DNA of 64,000 nt, from NCBI RefSeq assembly GCF_027596085.1, contig NC_072449.1, positions 27,507,930-27,571,929 on the forward strand. Direction: 5' to 3'. Of the stretch, positions 1-58,341 are shown in pieces. The notes under the pieces were generated by a model, which worked only from the letters and a program-made list of their open reading frames with translations, was not told the origin of the DNA and searched no databases. The DNA comes from Anoplopoma fimbria (Eukaryota; Chordata; Actinopteri; Perciformes; Anoplopomatidae). The translations under genes and the position numbers were made by a program. Each line of letters begins with the position of its first letter. Positions within the stretch are counted from its first letter, which is position 1.

Positions 1-167
1 TTGATAAAAACTTTTTCTGCAGATCTTTGTCATTTCGCTGTGCTCATTGATAGAGTGTGATGCAATGTAATTAAAATGTTAAATCGTGGGATGAGGTAAA
101 ATACACTGCTATTTCCTTTTAACACCCCTAATACTGTGCTCTTTGTTTATGCCACTGTGTATTTTAA

Positions 168-11260
<11,093 letters not shown>

Positions 11261-12865
11261 CCTCCTGCATCCTTAACGTCTGAACGAGGAGGAGAGGGAG
11301 AGGAGAGGAGAGGAGGGAGGAGGGAAAGATTCAAAATTTAGACACTGAACACATCTATTTTCTTAGTTTCTCCTATCTTGAAACTATGCACACTTTGACT
11401 GCACTGCTGTACCACCCGCAGCACAATGTCCATGAGACAGATTTGAGAAAGCAGAAGAATAATATCAAGAGGCATAAAAAGACAGGGGCCTTTTTGTTCC
11501 ACTATGAAAACACTACATGGCCTTTTTGGTGTAAAATATACATAGACTGCCTTTGTGTATCAGTGCATTTATACAAAACGGGCTCTTTCAGTCGCTACTG
11601 CTGTAAACGTTTTAGTGCCTATAGCAACGTCACTGCTTTTTAGCTTAAACACTTTTATTTGAGAATAGAGTAGATATGTTTTATTTATTTTGTTGTAAAG
11701 TTGGGAGTTTTTTTTTGTTTTTGTACGTGGCTGCTGCCGTTTGATATTTCATTTCTGATATCTGGAGTGTCATTGATAGCGAGTGTTTTAAAACTAAATA
11801 ATTCAGCTGCTCACAGTCGGATCTCAGAGATCCTCGAGGGAGCAGTGAATATTTTAGGCCCACTCTCGCTTCCTTTTCTCTTTCGAGTGAGAGAGTAAGA
11901 AACTAGTCTTCACACAAGCGATCGTGAATGGAAACTCTTGACGGACGGACTCACTGAGATAATAAAGTATCATCTGCGTATGTGCACATACCGGTATGAA
12001 TCGGTAGTATAGACAAACCCTGTTTGCACTCTGAAGTCTTACAAAGTGTCCCTGGACGTATGTTGTCCCCTATCTCCGCTGGTGTCTCTGTGCCATATAA
12101 GGTAGTTATGATGTACACATACAGTAAAGGAGGATGCCAAGGGTATTTATTTCTTGTTTATATGCAGATCAGATCTTCTGAAGACGACCGTTTTAGCCCG
12201 TCTGTATTTCTGGCCAACAGTCTGTTTAATGACACTTTATGCACAAATACATTTTTGTCAGTGCATTGAAATAACTAGTGAATGTATTTAATGTGTACAT
12301 CTTGGCCGCAGCGTCATGTGTAACGTCTGGGCTGCTTAGAGGCCTTTTGATGAAAAGACATATTTTACATAAATCATAGATACATATATTTATTTTTCTT
12401 TAGGGCTTTGAGGAATTTGAGCGATTGTTCTTTTTCCGTCAGACTTGGAACACGTCGTGTGGGCCTGTTTGTGAAAAACCCACAGTGGTGGAGAGACTCG
12501 TTCTCACACTGACGTTAACGCCCAGTTTGCAGTCAGAAGAGCACATTTTGTTTTTGCTAGTTAGGTTTGTATGATAGATCAGTTCTTTTTCTCCAAGTCA
12601 CGTGCTATGCGTCGATCTCAGACGGTCCCGTCTCACTAATCCTTTTACAGATCACATACAAACTCTCCATCTGACATCCAATGTCTCGACTCACTCTGTC
12701 AGAGGCAGAGCAGTATTTGGTTTGCCGATGACTCTGAGGTGTGTACTTGCCGCTGTGATCCACACGGAGGCAGCTGACTGGAGATCTCTACTTCCCACCT
12801 GACTGAGTGTCCTCTGACTGAACCCTGTGTTTCAATACAGAATAAACAGATTATTTTAAGGACAA
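11261..12865 (+). other. ryr1: ryr1 3' untranslated region with two candidate poly(A) signals
   Basis: The stop codon is TAA at 11258-11260. Downstream there is no credible coding exon. AATAAA hexamers occur at 11961-11966 (followed by GT-rich sequence) and at 12841-12846 (followed by a TGTG-containing stretch). Either could end the transcript. Purine-rich GGAGA repeats sit at 11287-11330. Confidence 0.55.
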
Positions 12866-12869
12866 CTGG

Positions 12870-15130
12870 GACCTGTGTCCTCATTTAAACATGAACTTCC
12901 TGTATGTGTGTGTGTTTGTGTGTGTGTGCATGTGTGTGTTTGTTCATTAGGATTAGGTTTAGGCTAAGGTATTGCCTAATGGGTCCCTTCAAGTTTAGGT
13001 ATAAAATTGTGTGTGTCTGTGAGCATGCATCCCTAAGGTGTATTGTAATGCTGTGGTTGGGACATCAACATACATTTTGCATAGACGCTAGCAAAAATGT
13101 AAATCCTTGTCAGCTTTCTGGTCTGCGAACGTCTGACAATGTTCAGGATCTCTTCTCCGTTATTTGTTTCAACGTGTTTTTTTCTGACAAATGTTTCCCT
13201 CAACATGTCTGTTAATATGCAGAAGGACAACTTTTACATGCATTATTGTTAAAACAATATGTAGTATTTAAAGTAAAATTACGTTATAGTTTAACTCACT
13301 ATAGTATCTTATTTAAATAAACAAATTTGGTAACACTTTTTATGAAGCCCATGTCTACATGCATTATAAAACTTTTTGCGTTATCTCCTGTTTAATTGTT
13401 GGCACTCATACATTCATAATGCTTTATAAAATAATCATAAAACAAAGTATTTTATAATGACTAATAAAGTTGAGTATCATATTACTTTTGGTCACTCACT
13501 GAAATTAGTTTTTTTGCAAAGATTATAATGTATAAATATCTTGAAATATATGTTAGATTAAGGCATTTTCACTTTACTTGAAGCAACATGAGCACTTAGA
13601 GTAACTTATAATCACATTGGACAACCGTGGTAATTAAAATACATTAGGATGCCTACAAAAGACAAAATTTGGAGGAAAAAAATGCATTATGATACTTGAA
13701 CTCATAAGTCACTCTAAAATGCTTTATATGTTATTATTACAAAGCAATATGAAAGTGTGCTTATAATCCATTATCTGTTAATTACTCTGTATAACTATGA
13801 GTGTGTTTAAAATGCGTTACAGACATGGGAGAAATAGAGAGCGCTACTATAAATATTTCTTTCTAGATATGATTCCCTTAATAAATCTAAAATTATGGTA
13901 TCAGCTGATTATTGGGCCTTTACAGCACTGACACTCCTCTTGAGATGACATTATGAAGACGCCTACTGTTGCACTTTTTAGTTAAATGAATCAAATGTTA
14001 CCCATCAGGCGTCTGCGTTCCAGTGTCCTTGCGGCTTTTTATCTTAATCAAATATCAGAAGTAGATTGTTACACTTTAAGCCTTTCAGGAAACACCCATG
14101 TATCACTACAACAGCCTTTGCTCCCTAACAGATTGTGTGTATATGAACATGTATGTTTACTCTGTACCATTTATTGGAGTAACCTCCTGCCTCCATAAGG
14201 AATGTATATATAAAGTTACTGTATGTTATCAGACCTCAGTGTCAGATAAGGGTTACTTTTGTTTGCCTTAGGAAGGCAGGCTGGGTTAGATACTTTATGA
14301 ATCATATATAGACCCTCCTACAATTCTTAAAATCTCAGGGAAGCAAAAAAAAAACATGTATCTGGTTTCTGAATGAATGTGCTGAGATCTTCTGCACAGG
14401 TTTCGACTATAAAAAATGTGATGTCTGTTGTCTTTTCCACCATCAAACAGAAGTATGTTTAATTTTTGTTCACTATGTAAGATTAAGTACGAGTACTAAA
14501 GCACTAATTATGCTGTAGAAATAATCTATAAGAAGCAGTGGAAAGTAAAGTACATGTACTGTAGTTTAGGACAAATTTGAGGCACTTTCCTTAAGTACTT
14601 CCATTTTAAGATTATTACTTCTACTCCATTAACATTGATATAGAAGTTTTTATCCCAATACACTAATTTGAAAACTTTAGGTACTAGTTACTGTACAGTT
14701 TGAGATTTTTGGAAACAAAGCCTTTTAAAATATAAGCTTTTTTATATCAAACTCTCCATGAAAAAAGTAAAATCAGCTCCATCTGGACCAGTCACAGCAG
14801 CAATGTGCTTCGTTATACATCGGTAAAAAGAATCCAATAATAGTGTGACACTCAGAGAGGTCATTTTTTGTATTATTAGTGATTTTAATACCTTAAATGC
14901 ATTGGAATTGATTTAAAACGAATGACGTTTTCAATGCATGAGTTTTACTTGAGATCTAGTATCTATATATTGCACTATTTTTACTTCCTCTACTCGTTGC
15001 TTAGCTGCTCCAGTCTTTTGTTGTGCTGTGCCACTCCTCTGCTGGGTCATCGGTTAATGTGCCTCGTGTGCCTCCAAAGTAAACACAGTAATGCAGTCCT
15101 GGGTTTGTCTGCTGCCCTGCCCCTCCCTCA
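12870..15130. other. Intergenic region between ryr1 and lgals4, repeat-rich, no gene seen
   Basis: An imperfect (GT)n tract lies at 12904-12942. A block from about 13327 begins GGTAACACTTTT and contains repeated CTTTATAA/TTATAAT motifs to about 13830; it resembles the ends of a known fish DNA-transposon class, at low certainty. The block at about 14535-14990 is listed separately. Short open frames here have no splice or homology support. Confidence 0.6.
14535..14990. repeat. Dispersed teleost repeat (GCAGTGGAAAGTAA-type)
   Basis: It starts GCAGTGGAAAGTAAAGTACA and contains AAGTACTTCCATTTTA and ACTTCTACTCCATTAACA, followed by a tail with GAGTTTTACTTGAG. This word order is that of a very common fish repeat built on AGTACTT motifs. 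The copy is degraded and non-coding. Confidence 0.6.
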
Positions 15131-15137
15131 TCACTTG

Positions 15138-15146
15138 TATAAAAAA
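15138..15146 (+). promoter_or_regulatory. Candidate TATA box of lgals4
   Basis: TATAAAAAA lies about 80 bases upstream of the lgals4 ATG at 15225. This spacing fits a start site near 15165 and a short 5'UTR. It is inferred from sequence only. Confidence 0.5.
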
Positions 15147-15224
15147 CCGGACCTCCAGCAGACACTATTTCCTGATTTAACCTTCCTGATTCCGTCTGCC
15201 CGTCCGTCTCAAACCGCTGCTGCC

Positions 15225-21712
<6,488 letters not shown>

Positions 21713-21715
21713 GAC

Positions 21716-21746
<31 letters not shown>

Positions 21747-21965
21747 ATAGGAACTATACATTCTGTACATTACTCAGATATTTCAGGTGTTTTTGAGCTG
21801 TGAGATGATCTTTCAGAGGATATGTCAGCTGCGTTGTTATATCCCTGCTGTGTGATTCATTATTTACCTCATAATCGGCTGATTTGAATCAATAAACATG
21901 TCACCAAAACCCGCAATGCGGATTAGATTAACATCGGCTACAATAAAGTTCAGGGAGAGAGCTCA
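21713..21965 (+). other. lgals4: lgals4 3' untranslated region
   Basis: The stop is TGA at 21710-21712. A (CA)n tract follows almost at once (21716-21744). AATAAA hexamers are at 21891-21896 and 21942-21947. The second is only 34 bases from a TTTATT on the + strand (21981-21986), which would be a poly(A) signal for the convergent axl transcript. Confidence 0.65.
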
Positions 21966-21999
21966 TTGATGATGAACACGTTTATTTCTTGTACAAAAT

Positions 22000-49671
<27,672 letters not shown>

Positions 49672-50100
49672 CTTGGAAACGTCCCCGGACTCCATCACCG
49701 CATCTCAGCAGCCCAGAGTTAGTTGTGTGCGGTGGGAAAAAGTTTCTCCTGTGATTATCCAACACAGTAAATCGTTTCGGTTCCTTTTTTTTCTTTTTAG
49801 GAGACAGAATGTAAAAGAAAAAACTCTAAAGTCTCTTCTCTCCTTCCGCTGTTGTTGTGGTTGATCCCGACACTAAACTTCCAACAACAACAAAAAAGCG
49901 CTCCGAACTTTGCTCAACTTTATCAATTTGACCAAATCTATTTCTAGCAAACCGGGGGAGTATTCCTCTCCTGCCCACCGGTTCCCTCAGACATTCCCTC
50001 TCTCCCCTCTTCAAACAGGATTCAAATTCCTCAACTCAAGTTCTTTCCTCCTCCTCCTCCTCCTCCTCCTCCTCCTCCTCTCCTCCTCCTCCTGAGACCC
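49672..50100 (-). promoter_or_regulatory. Probable axl promoter and 5'UTR region
   Basis: It lies upstream of the first coding exon on the minus strand and includes a pyrimidine tract of CCT units (50044-50092), that is purine-rich AGG on the axl strand. No TATA box is obvious. The call rests on position. Confidence 0.35.
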
Positions 50101-50247
50101 CTCCTTCTTAGGGGAAACCCTGCTGTTTGCTGATTGTCTCAGCACAATCCCCCCATTCGCTGTTTAATTACTCACGGATCCCCTGAAGTTGTAAACTAGA
50201 GCAGTAGATCAAGTCTGGTGTCAGAGACGGACCTGTGTGCACCATAA

Positions 50248-51690
50248 CATTACATTACATTACATTATATTATATTATATTATATTATATTATATTATAT
50301 TATATTATATTACATTATATTATATTATATTATATTATATTATATTATATTATATTATATTACATTATATTATATTATATTATATTATATTACATTATAT
50401 TATATTACATTATATTATATTATATTATATTATATTATATTATATTATATTACATTATTACATTATATTATATTATATTATATTATATTATAGTACATTA
50501 CATTATATTATATTACATTACATTACATTACATTACATTATATTACATTACATTATATTATATTACATTATAGTACATTACATTATATTATATTATATTA
50601 TATTACATTATATTATATTATATTATATTATATTATATTATATTATATTACATTATATTATATTATATTATATTATATTACATTACATTATATTATTACA
50701 TTACATTATATTACATTATATTATATTATATTATATTACATTATATTATATTATATTATATTACATTATATTATATTACATTACATTACATTATATTATA
50801 TTACATTACATCACATTATATTACATTACATCACATTATATTATATTACATTACATTATATTACATTACATTACATTACATTACATTATATTATATTACA
50901 TTATATTATATTACATTATATTACATTACATTACATTACATTATATTATATTACATTACATTACATTATATTATATTATATTACATTATATTATTACATT
51001 ACATTACATTATATTACATTATATTACATTACATTACATTACATTATATTACATTACATTACATTACATTATATTATATTACATTACATTACATTACATT
51101 ATATTATATTATATTACATTATATTACATTATATTACATTACATTACATCACATTATATTATATTACATTACATTACATTATATTACATTACATCACATT
51201 ATATTATATTACATTACATTATATTATATTATATTACATTATATTACATTACATACATTATATTACATTATATTACATTACATACATTACATTATATTAC
51301 ATTATATTATATTACATTATATTATTATTTACATTACATTATTACATAATATTACATTACATTACATTACATTACATTACATTATAGTACATAATATTAC
51401 ATAACATTACATTACATTACATTTCATTATATTATATTACATTACAGTACATTACATTACAGTACATAATATTACATAACATTACATTACATTACATTAT
51501 ATTACATTACATTACATTACATTATAGTACATAACATTACATTATATTACATTATAGTACATAATATTACATACATTACATTATATTATATTATATTTTA
51601 CATTACATTATATTATAGTACATAATATTACATAACATTACATTACATTAAATACATTATATTACATTACATTACATTACATTACACTGT
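50248..51690. repeat. Pentanucleotide satellite, mixed TTATA/TTACA units
   Basis: About 1.44 kb of five-base units, mainly TTATA in the first third and alternating TTATA and TTACA later, with rare TCACA and TAGTA variants. A frame is open for about 370 codons because the 15-base period holds no stop. It is a repeat translation of Tyr/Ile/Leu/His and not a gene. Confidence 0.97.
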
Positions 51691-51714
51691 GCAATAATAG
51701 TTAAAATAGTTAAA

Positions 51715-51960
51715 ATAGTTGTTTTTTTTAAACTCTGTCTGTATATATAATATTTCAGTTATTGTTGTTTTTTCTACTGTTTTTTTTTTATTGCTTATTT
51801 ATAATACTTGTTTTATTTTATTTTTATTTTTCATTTTTTATTTTTAGCTTGTCTTCTTCTACTATGTCTCTTGTGTGCACTTTACTCTATGCTGTTGTAA
51901 GTCTGCAAATTTCCCCGCTGCGGGACTAATAAAGGATTATCTTATTTTATCTTATCTTAT
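51715..51960 (+). mobile_element. 3' tail of a LINE-type retroposon
   Basis: It contains CTCTTGTGTGCACTTTACTC and AAATTTCCCCGCTGCGGGAC followed by TAATAAAGGATTATC and (TTATC)n-like repeats. The CCCCGCTGCGGGACTAATAAAG segment recurs inverted at 62095-62130, so it is a family tail. Only the end is present. Confidence 0.65.
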
Positions 51961-52345
51961 TACATAACATTACAGTCATTTAGCAGACGCTTTTATCCAA
52001 AGCGACTTACAGGAAGTGTATTCAACATAGGTATTCAAGAGAACTACTAGTCACCAGAAGTCATAAGTGCATCTCCTTTCTTAAACAAGCATCTTAAAGC
52101 ATAAACCAGAGCAAAAGTATAGTGCAGAGGCAAATTACTACGAAAACAATAATTGCAACAGACTAATACGAATATAATAAGTGCTACAAACTACTACGAA
52201 TAGGATAAGTGCAGTAAACAAATACAAATTCAATAAGTGCAACAACTGATACAAATACAGTAAATGCAATAATACGAGTGCAATAAGTGCTACGAGGAAG
52301 GCTCAGGGTAGTACTTCTTGAAGAGGTGAGTTTTCACCAACAACA
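51961..52345 (+). repeat. SINE-like teleost repeat with CATTTAGCAGACGC head
   Basis: ACAGTCATTTAGCAGACGCT then TTTATCCAAAGCGACTTACA is one of the most familiar fish repeat heads. Internal units of CAATAAGTGC with ACTACGAATA repeat several times. The tail has GTACTTCTTGAAGAGGTGAG. No coding capacity. Confidence 0.75.
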
Positions 52346-55300
52346 GAATAGGTTACATTAAGTCATGGCAGAGGATAAAGAAGTCTTGGGAATAAATGAG
52401 ACATAGTGAGTTAAAACCTGTCATCATTGTCTTTTGAAGAGCCGTAAATTAATTTGTTTCACCCACTTGTTTATTATTCATTCACTCTCACAGTTTATTT
52501 CTGCGTCATTGTACCCTGGTTTCAATGTACCTTTAAATTGTAAACTCTGTTTGTATTTGTGTCTTCTTACTAAATACATATTTTTGCATGATATTCCTCT
52601 GCTTTTGCCATAATTCTACATATTTAACATCATGTTTTGGGTCAAAACTGTTTGATTGATTTGTATTAATGTAAAAATTGATTTGTATTAATGTAAAAAC
52701 AAAAGAGTACATAAGTGAAATCAAATGGAAATCAATAAATAAAAACTAAATAATGGTTCATAACCAAAAACCTCTGCCTTCCATTCATTTCACCCATTGG
52801 CCTAAAAAAATAAATGTCGGGTTACTTTACACATGTTTAAAATGTTCCAACTTTTATACAAACAGGCATATTATAGTTTACAAAGTGAAGATACCTTAAA
52901 TGTATAGCAGTAAAGTAAGAGGAATGATATTCAAACTATTATATTTGTATTTGCTACACACATCCAGCATCATGTCATCAGAATGAGTTAGCTCCACGAT
53001 GTCACAACAGACTGAAGCATCATCAGCTGTAGTCTAAATAAAAGCATGCTGTCCCTGATGATTCCCATCGGCAGTGCGGGGCTTCACTGTTTTGTTGTAG
53101 ACTGTGATGTCTGAGGTGATTGTGTGTGTTTGGACGGAGGTGGTGCAGGCAGAGTTCACATACCATTCATGAATAATTGATTTGCTGCATAGATTCCTGT
53201 TTTTTTTTTTCTTTTCCCATGAAAACGATGGGACGTTCCGGGTCTCAGGTTGCGAAAAGACCTGGGTCCCACTGGCCCTTTAAGAGTGGCTCTGTGGACA
53301 GTGTTGTGTTCCCAGGGTCTTTAATGGAGACAGAGAGGGAGACTGAGAAAGACCCCATTGTATATGCTCTCTTTTCAATGGGAGCTTGAGCAATGGTGCT
53401 CTCGCTGCTCCCAGATAGAAGCACAGAGAGAGAGAGGCAGGGAGGGAGGGAGGGAGGGTCACCAAGGGGGTCCTGTACAAGAAAGAGGGGTGTTCTACTC
53501 AGAAACACAATGTTTTTGGGGCTGGATGGGCCTGGAAGGAGTGAGTGTTTGGGTTTTGAGGGGGATGGGCATCAGATCTGCAGGACCACAGTGTTTAGGT
53601 TTTTAGGCCACACCGAAATCCAGCAAACCTGTTTCACCGAACAGCCAGACTTAAAGACTTAGGGACTGTAGGATAAAGTGGATTAACAGAGTTGAATGCT
53701 TTCAGTTATAAAGCCAACAAGTCATATGGACACCAGTTATTATGTTCTCTCACTGCCTTGTTAGTCTGCACAGCCTGCTGCAGAAAACAACCTGTTGGTG
53801 TTGGAGGAGACTCCCTATTGGCTGCCCAACATGGGAAACTCCTTCCTCTAGCTCTCCCAGCTACACATGCTAACAATGAGCTAACATCTTCCTCTTCTTC
53901 TTCGTCATCTTCATACTGCAGCCAGACAAATTGTTCCCCCAACCTGTTGATATGTCCCATGGGCTACAATGACACATGACCGGCTTAAGTTTACATGGGC
54001 CCTTCTGCCCCCTGCTGGTGACAAATGCAAATGATCATTATATGCAAATGAGACCAATGACAATAACTCACTCAGTAAATACACAGTTGTCACATTAAAA
54101 CCACATAACTTCTGTAACAAGTTCTACATAATTCATATAAATATGTGTATGGATACTTGTGGCAACCAAAATGGGAACCTACAATAATGTATACTTTAGA
54201 GCGGAGGGGGAGGGGTGGCAAACTTGGAATATTGTGGATCATATACAGAACAGTTAAAAGAGTCACAGACATAACAATAGTGGATGCATAGTTTTCAACC
54301 AGTTACACTGCAAATAATTCTGTGTTTCTACACCAGAAAACCACATCTGCTATAGCAAACAGCTTTTCTATAACTACACTTAATGGTTTGATATTACTTT
54401 AGTTTAATGGCATGCCCACATATTACAAAAATATTTTGGTATCTGCTGCTCTTGAATTGAATTGAAATTATTTCAATGCTTTCAAACTAATATTGAGCAT
54501 GGCCTAAGTGCTCTCTAAAATAGTATGATGATATGTGTATATGTAAATGTGTCATTTAAATTACAAAGTTCTTTATTTAATTGAATGTTTTACATTTATG
54601 AAAGAACTGCATTTCTGTCTCAACCAGCTGACATGTTTTCTTTTGGTTCATTCAAATTATTCATCTTTATTGTTTTATTTTGTCACCCGCTTCACATCCC
54701 TTCACTTCCTTCCTTCCTGTGTGTGTTTTTTCCCGCCAGTTTTGATTGTCTGCCCCTGCCTCAATTAATTCCACCATAGTCATTCACTACATTTACCAAG
54801 CACATTTACTTTGTTCTTTGTCCTCTGTGTTTTCCCACAGAAACTGTTGTTCTGCAGTAAGCCAAAAAATCTAAAAGAAAAACTGCATTGGCTTTTTGTC
54901 GAGGAAACTTCCGGGGTTGGCCTACGTGAATACGTCACATCTGCAGCACTTGTATGTCTCGAACCCTAAAGAAAATAAACTGGATTTAACTTAAACAGGC
55001 GTGACATGTGTGCTTCCATGAAATCGAGCTTTCAAGTAAACAAAAGCTTCTCTTGAGTTTTTGAGTTGTGTTGTTCATTCAGAAAAAAACTGAGCAAATA
55101 TTTTTCCTAAAGTGATTGCATTACGCTTCTGTATCCATCAGATTCTGCGGCCGCAGAAAGAATTTCATTCTGGTGTGTTATTTCTCCTAGATCCCTCTTG
55201 TTACATAATGTTATTCTCACTGCAATAAGGAAGCACATGCCAAGACGATGAGTGGCGTTTAATCCTGCTTGGATGTATGATTTAAAAAGAAACAGTTAAT

Positions 55301-55813
55301 ATCTTGGCCGCTTGTAGGAGCATGTATGCCAGGTCTGAGTAGATTACAAATCTTGGTTGGGCCAATCCACTGCCCTGCAACAACAGGGCTCCAGCTGTGC
55401 AGCAATAATAATCCCTCTGTTTTAATCTGCTTGGGCGGGGGCGTGACCCGTGCCCTGGTCTGGAGGCTGTCCAAGGTCACCCAGATACACTGGGACACCG
55501 GTTTGATGACAGTTTAATGATAAGCTATTAGGAATCAACCATATGTCGCACACAAGACCGCAATCAGAGACTTAAATCTGTGCGTGCGCTTCCTCAGAGA
55601 GGAGTGGAATGGGGGGGAGAGAGTCCTGACGTAACATCTGGCGACGGCCTGCGTGAAAGTCATAGTGATCTATCCGGTGGGATTTATCCATCGCTGTTAT
55701 GATTATTTTGGCTCTTAAGCTCGTATGATGTTTATATGTGCATAAGCGGGGACGGATCCAATTCCACTCACAACAGCACGGGTTTAAGGAAGGGAGGCCT
55801 AAATAGTAGGGAT

Positions 55814-55860
<47 letters not shown>
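52346..55860. other. Intergenic DNA between axl and the PH-domain gene, no gene seen
   Basis: It holds a (GGGA)n patch at 53437-53458, a pair of ATGCAAAT octamers at 54025 and 54042, and (CT)20 at 55817-55856. The 53220-53640 stretch is richer in GC and could hold an untranslated exon of the downstream gene, but no frame supports it. Confidence 0.5.
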
Positions 55861-55911
55861 CCTATTTTCAGGATCAAATGCTCTGCCTGTCATTTCATCC
55901 CTGTTGCTGTG

Positions 55912-58242
55912 ATGAACACAGGCATGAGCGCGGCGGGTGTCCATCGAGGCTTCCTCAGGAAATATGGTAGGCCTTCTTTGACTCCTTCATCCGTGTGCAG
56001 TTCTCGGCCTTCAGCAACGGGTGATGGGCTGTATCTGTCTTATTGGTGTTTGCTTCATGTTTGTTTTCATTCTATAACATTATTTCTTTGTACCACTAAA
56101 TGTAGGTTAATAGAATGCACATGTTTTTTTATAATCTCCCTATCCACCTATGTTTTTTTCTACTTGACATCTGGGTTAGCTGTGATTGCAGGGTTGCTTA
56201 TGTTTTTTTATACTGCACAGTGAAAGATCAGTTGCTGCTATTTGGTCAAGAATGATCTGAAATGGAGATAAAGAATATGGTGAAAAACAACTTCCCTTCC
56301 AACATTGACAGCAATAAATTAAAACAAAATTATTACACTTTTTAAAGGACGGCATCTTATATTCACACAATATATTATATTATATACTTATATTTGGACT
56401 TGTGATTATGATATTTTCCCACCGTGGATTAACATTTGGTATTCATTCCCCTAAGAACAATAATGACTGAAGAGGAAGATTGCCTCAGATCAACATCAAT
56501 GAGTGATATCAGTCTGAGAGTCACTTTGTGCGATATGATGGCTCCCAGATGTGTGTCTTTTTACAGAATGACGAGATGTTTGCTTACAAAGCCAAGTCAA
56601 GATCCAGGACTCAGCCAACGTCTCATGTCTTTGTGCTTATGTTCCATCTGTTTCATATCTCCATCGCTTTCATTTGATAGTGGCGTCATGTTGGCTCAGG
56701 GGACTGAGGCAGAAGATACAGTTTTCTAGCAATGTCAGCAGTTCAGATTTAGAAAAAAATATATTTTTCTCTCATAACTGTTGACTAATTATAATAAAAT
56801 ACCATAATAATAATAATGTTGTCTTATGCCAAATATATAAAGTTGTTTCCAAGTAGCCAAACTCCTATACCTCCATCTCTCCCTCTCTGTTTTGCAAAAC
56901 CAACCTGTTCATCTTTAATCCTCTGTGTGGAGAAATAGAGCAGATCTTCCCCGTCCATCAACATGCACTGTTCATCTATTATGGTTATTACACGCTGGAC
57001 GGCCGGATGGGACACTTACAATCAAACGCGTAGCGTGTGTCCTGTCCTGAGTACTCACTGTATGTTCCAAAAACAGAGGCTTTTAATTTTGTTGCTACAT
57101 GTTAAAGTTGCCCTTGGTGGCTTGCTTTAAGGAAATTTACATTATGATTATTCACACGTAACTTTCACACAGCTCTGTGCACTATACTGTCTGTTTCTGG
57201 TTTACATTTCTCATCTTTTTTCTGTCCTTGTGTCATTTTCATATTTAAGTTTATATTCAAGCAACACTATGTTTTCTATATTATTTCCTGCTAAAGAACT
57301 TCCTCATGTCTAGGGTTATATGTTACTATGCTTGCTATGTTAAAAGTGCTATGTTCGAATGTTGACAGAGATGTGATTTTTTAGTTCTCAGGTTATTTTT
57401 CATGGCTGTGGTTTGTGCTGTTGTGTTGCTGTAATTATTTTGCACTGTATTGTATGTTGTTTGTGCATTCATACTGATGTTTTATCATAATAGTTATCCA
57501 ATGATTTGGATTTAATTCACCTTTAAATAGAGTCCAGTCCAAAGCACAGCCTAGAAAAATGTAATAAACACACAAACAACTAAAGGAGGCCTCAGCAAGA
57601 AGAGAACCTTTCAAAATTCCCAGTGTTTTTGATGTTGAACAAAAACAAATGACAGCAAAAGGCTTCAACTGAAGGGGGTCATTTTCAGTAATTTCAAAGA
57701 TGATTGAAAGTTTTATGGATCGAAATGTTTCTTTGTCGCTTCGTATCTCGGTATAGGGAACATGGTCAAAATTATACCTATCTACATATTAGGGTGTTAG
57801 TCATTGTGATGTTGCCATGGTAGCATTAGCATCCAGCTCACAGCACCACTGTGCAACCTCTGTCCACATTTTCCCATCTATTTTCATCGACAGCACTGTT
57901 GATCCCTCTTACCATAAATCACCCAAGATAACAAAACAAATCAATAAAACAGCCTTGGTTTCTCTTGTGTGGCTGCAGGGGGCTTCATGTTCAAGCAGTG
58001 GAAGGAGAAGTACCTTGTTCTGACCCTGGAGGGAAGCCTGTTGGTGTGTCGTGACGCCGAGTCCCCCCCGGACCAGGTGGTCGCACTGCAGACCAACTGT
58101 GAGTCCATCGCAGAGGGGCGAGAAATCCTGGACCTGCCCAGGTTGCCTCCAGGGGGCAGGAGGGACTGCTGCTTCGCCCTCATCCTGCCGCAGAACAAGT
58201 TCCTGCTGCTCCTCACTGAAAACCCAGATGACTGCAAGTGAG

Positions 58243-58341
<99 letters not shown>

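Noticed and set aside
50237..51349. 370-codon open frame of Tyr/Ile/Leu/His
   Set aside because: It lies wholly in the pentanucleotide array; the 15-base period lacks stops, so the frame is an artefact.
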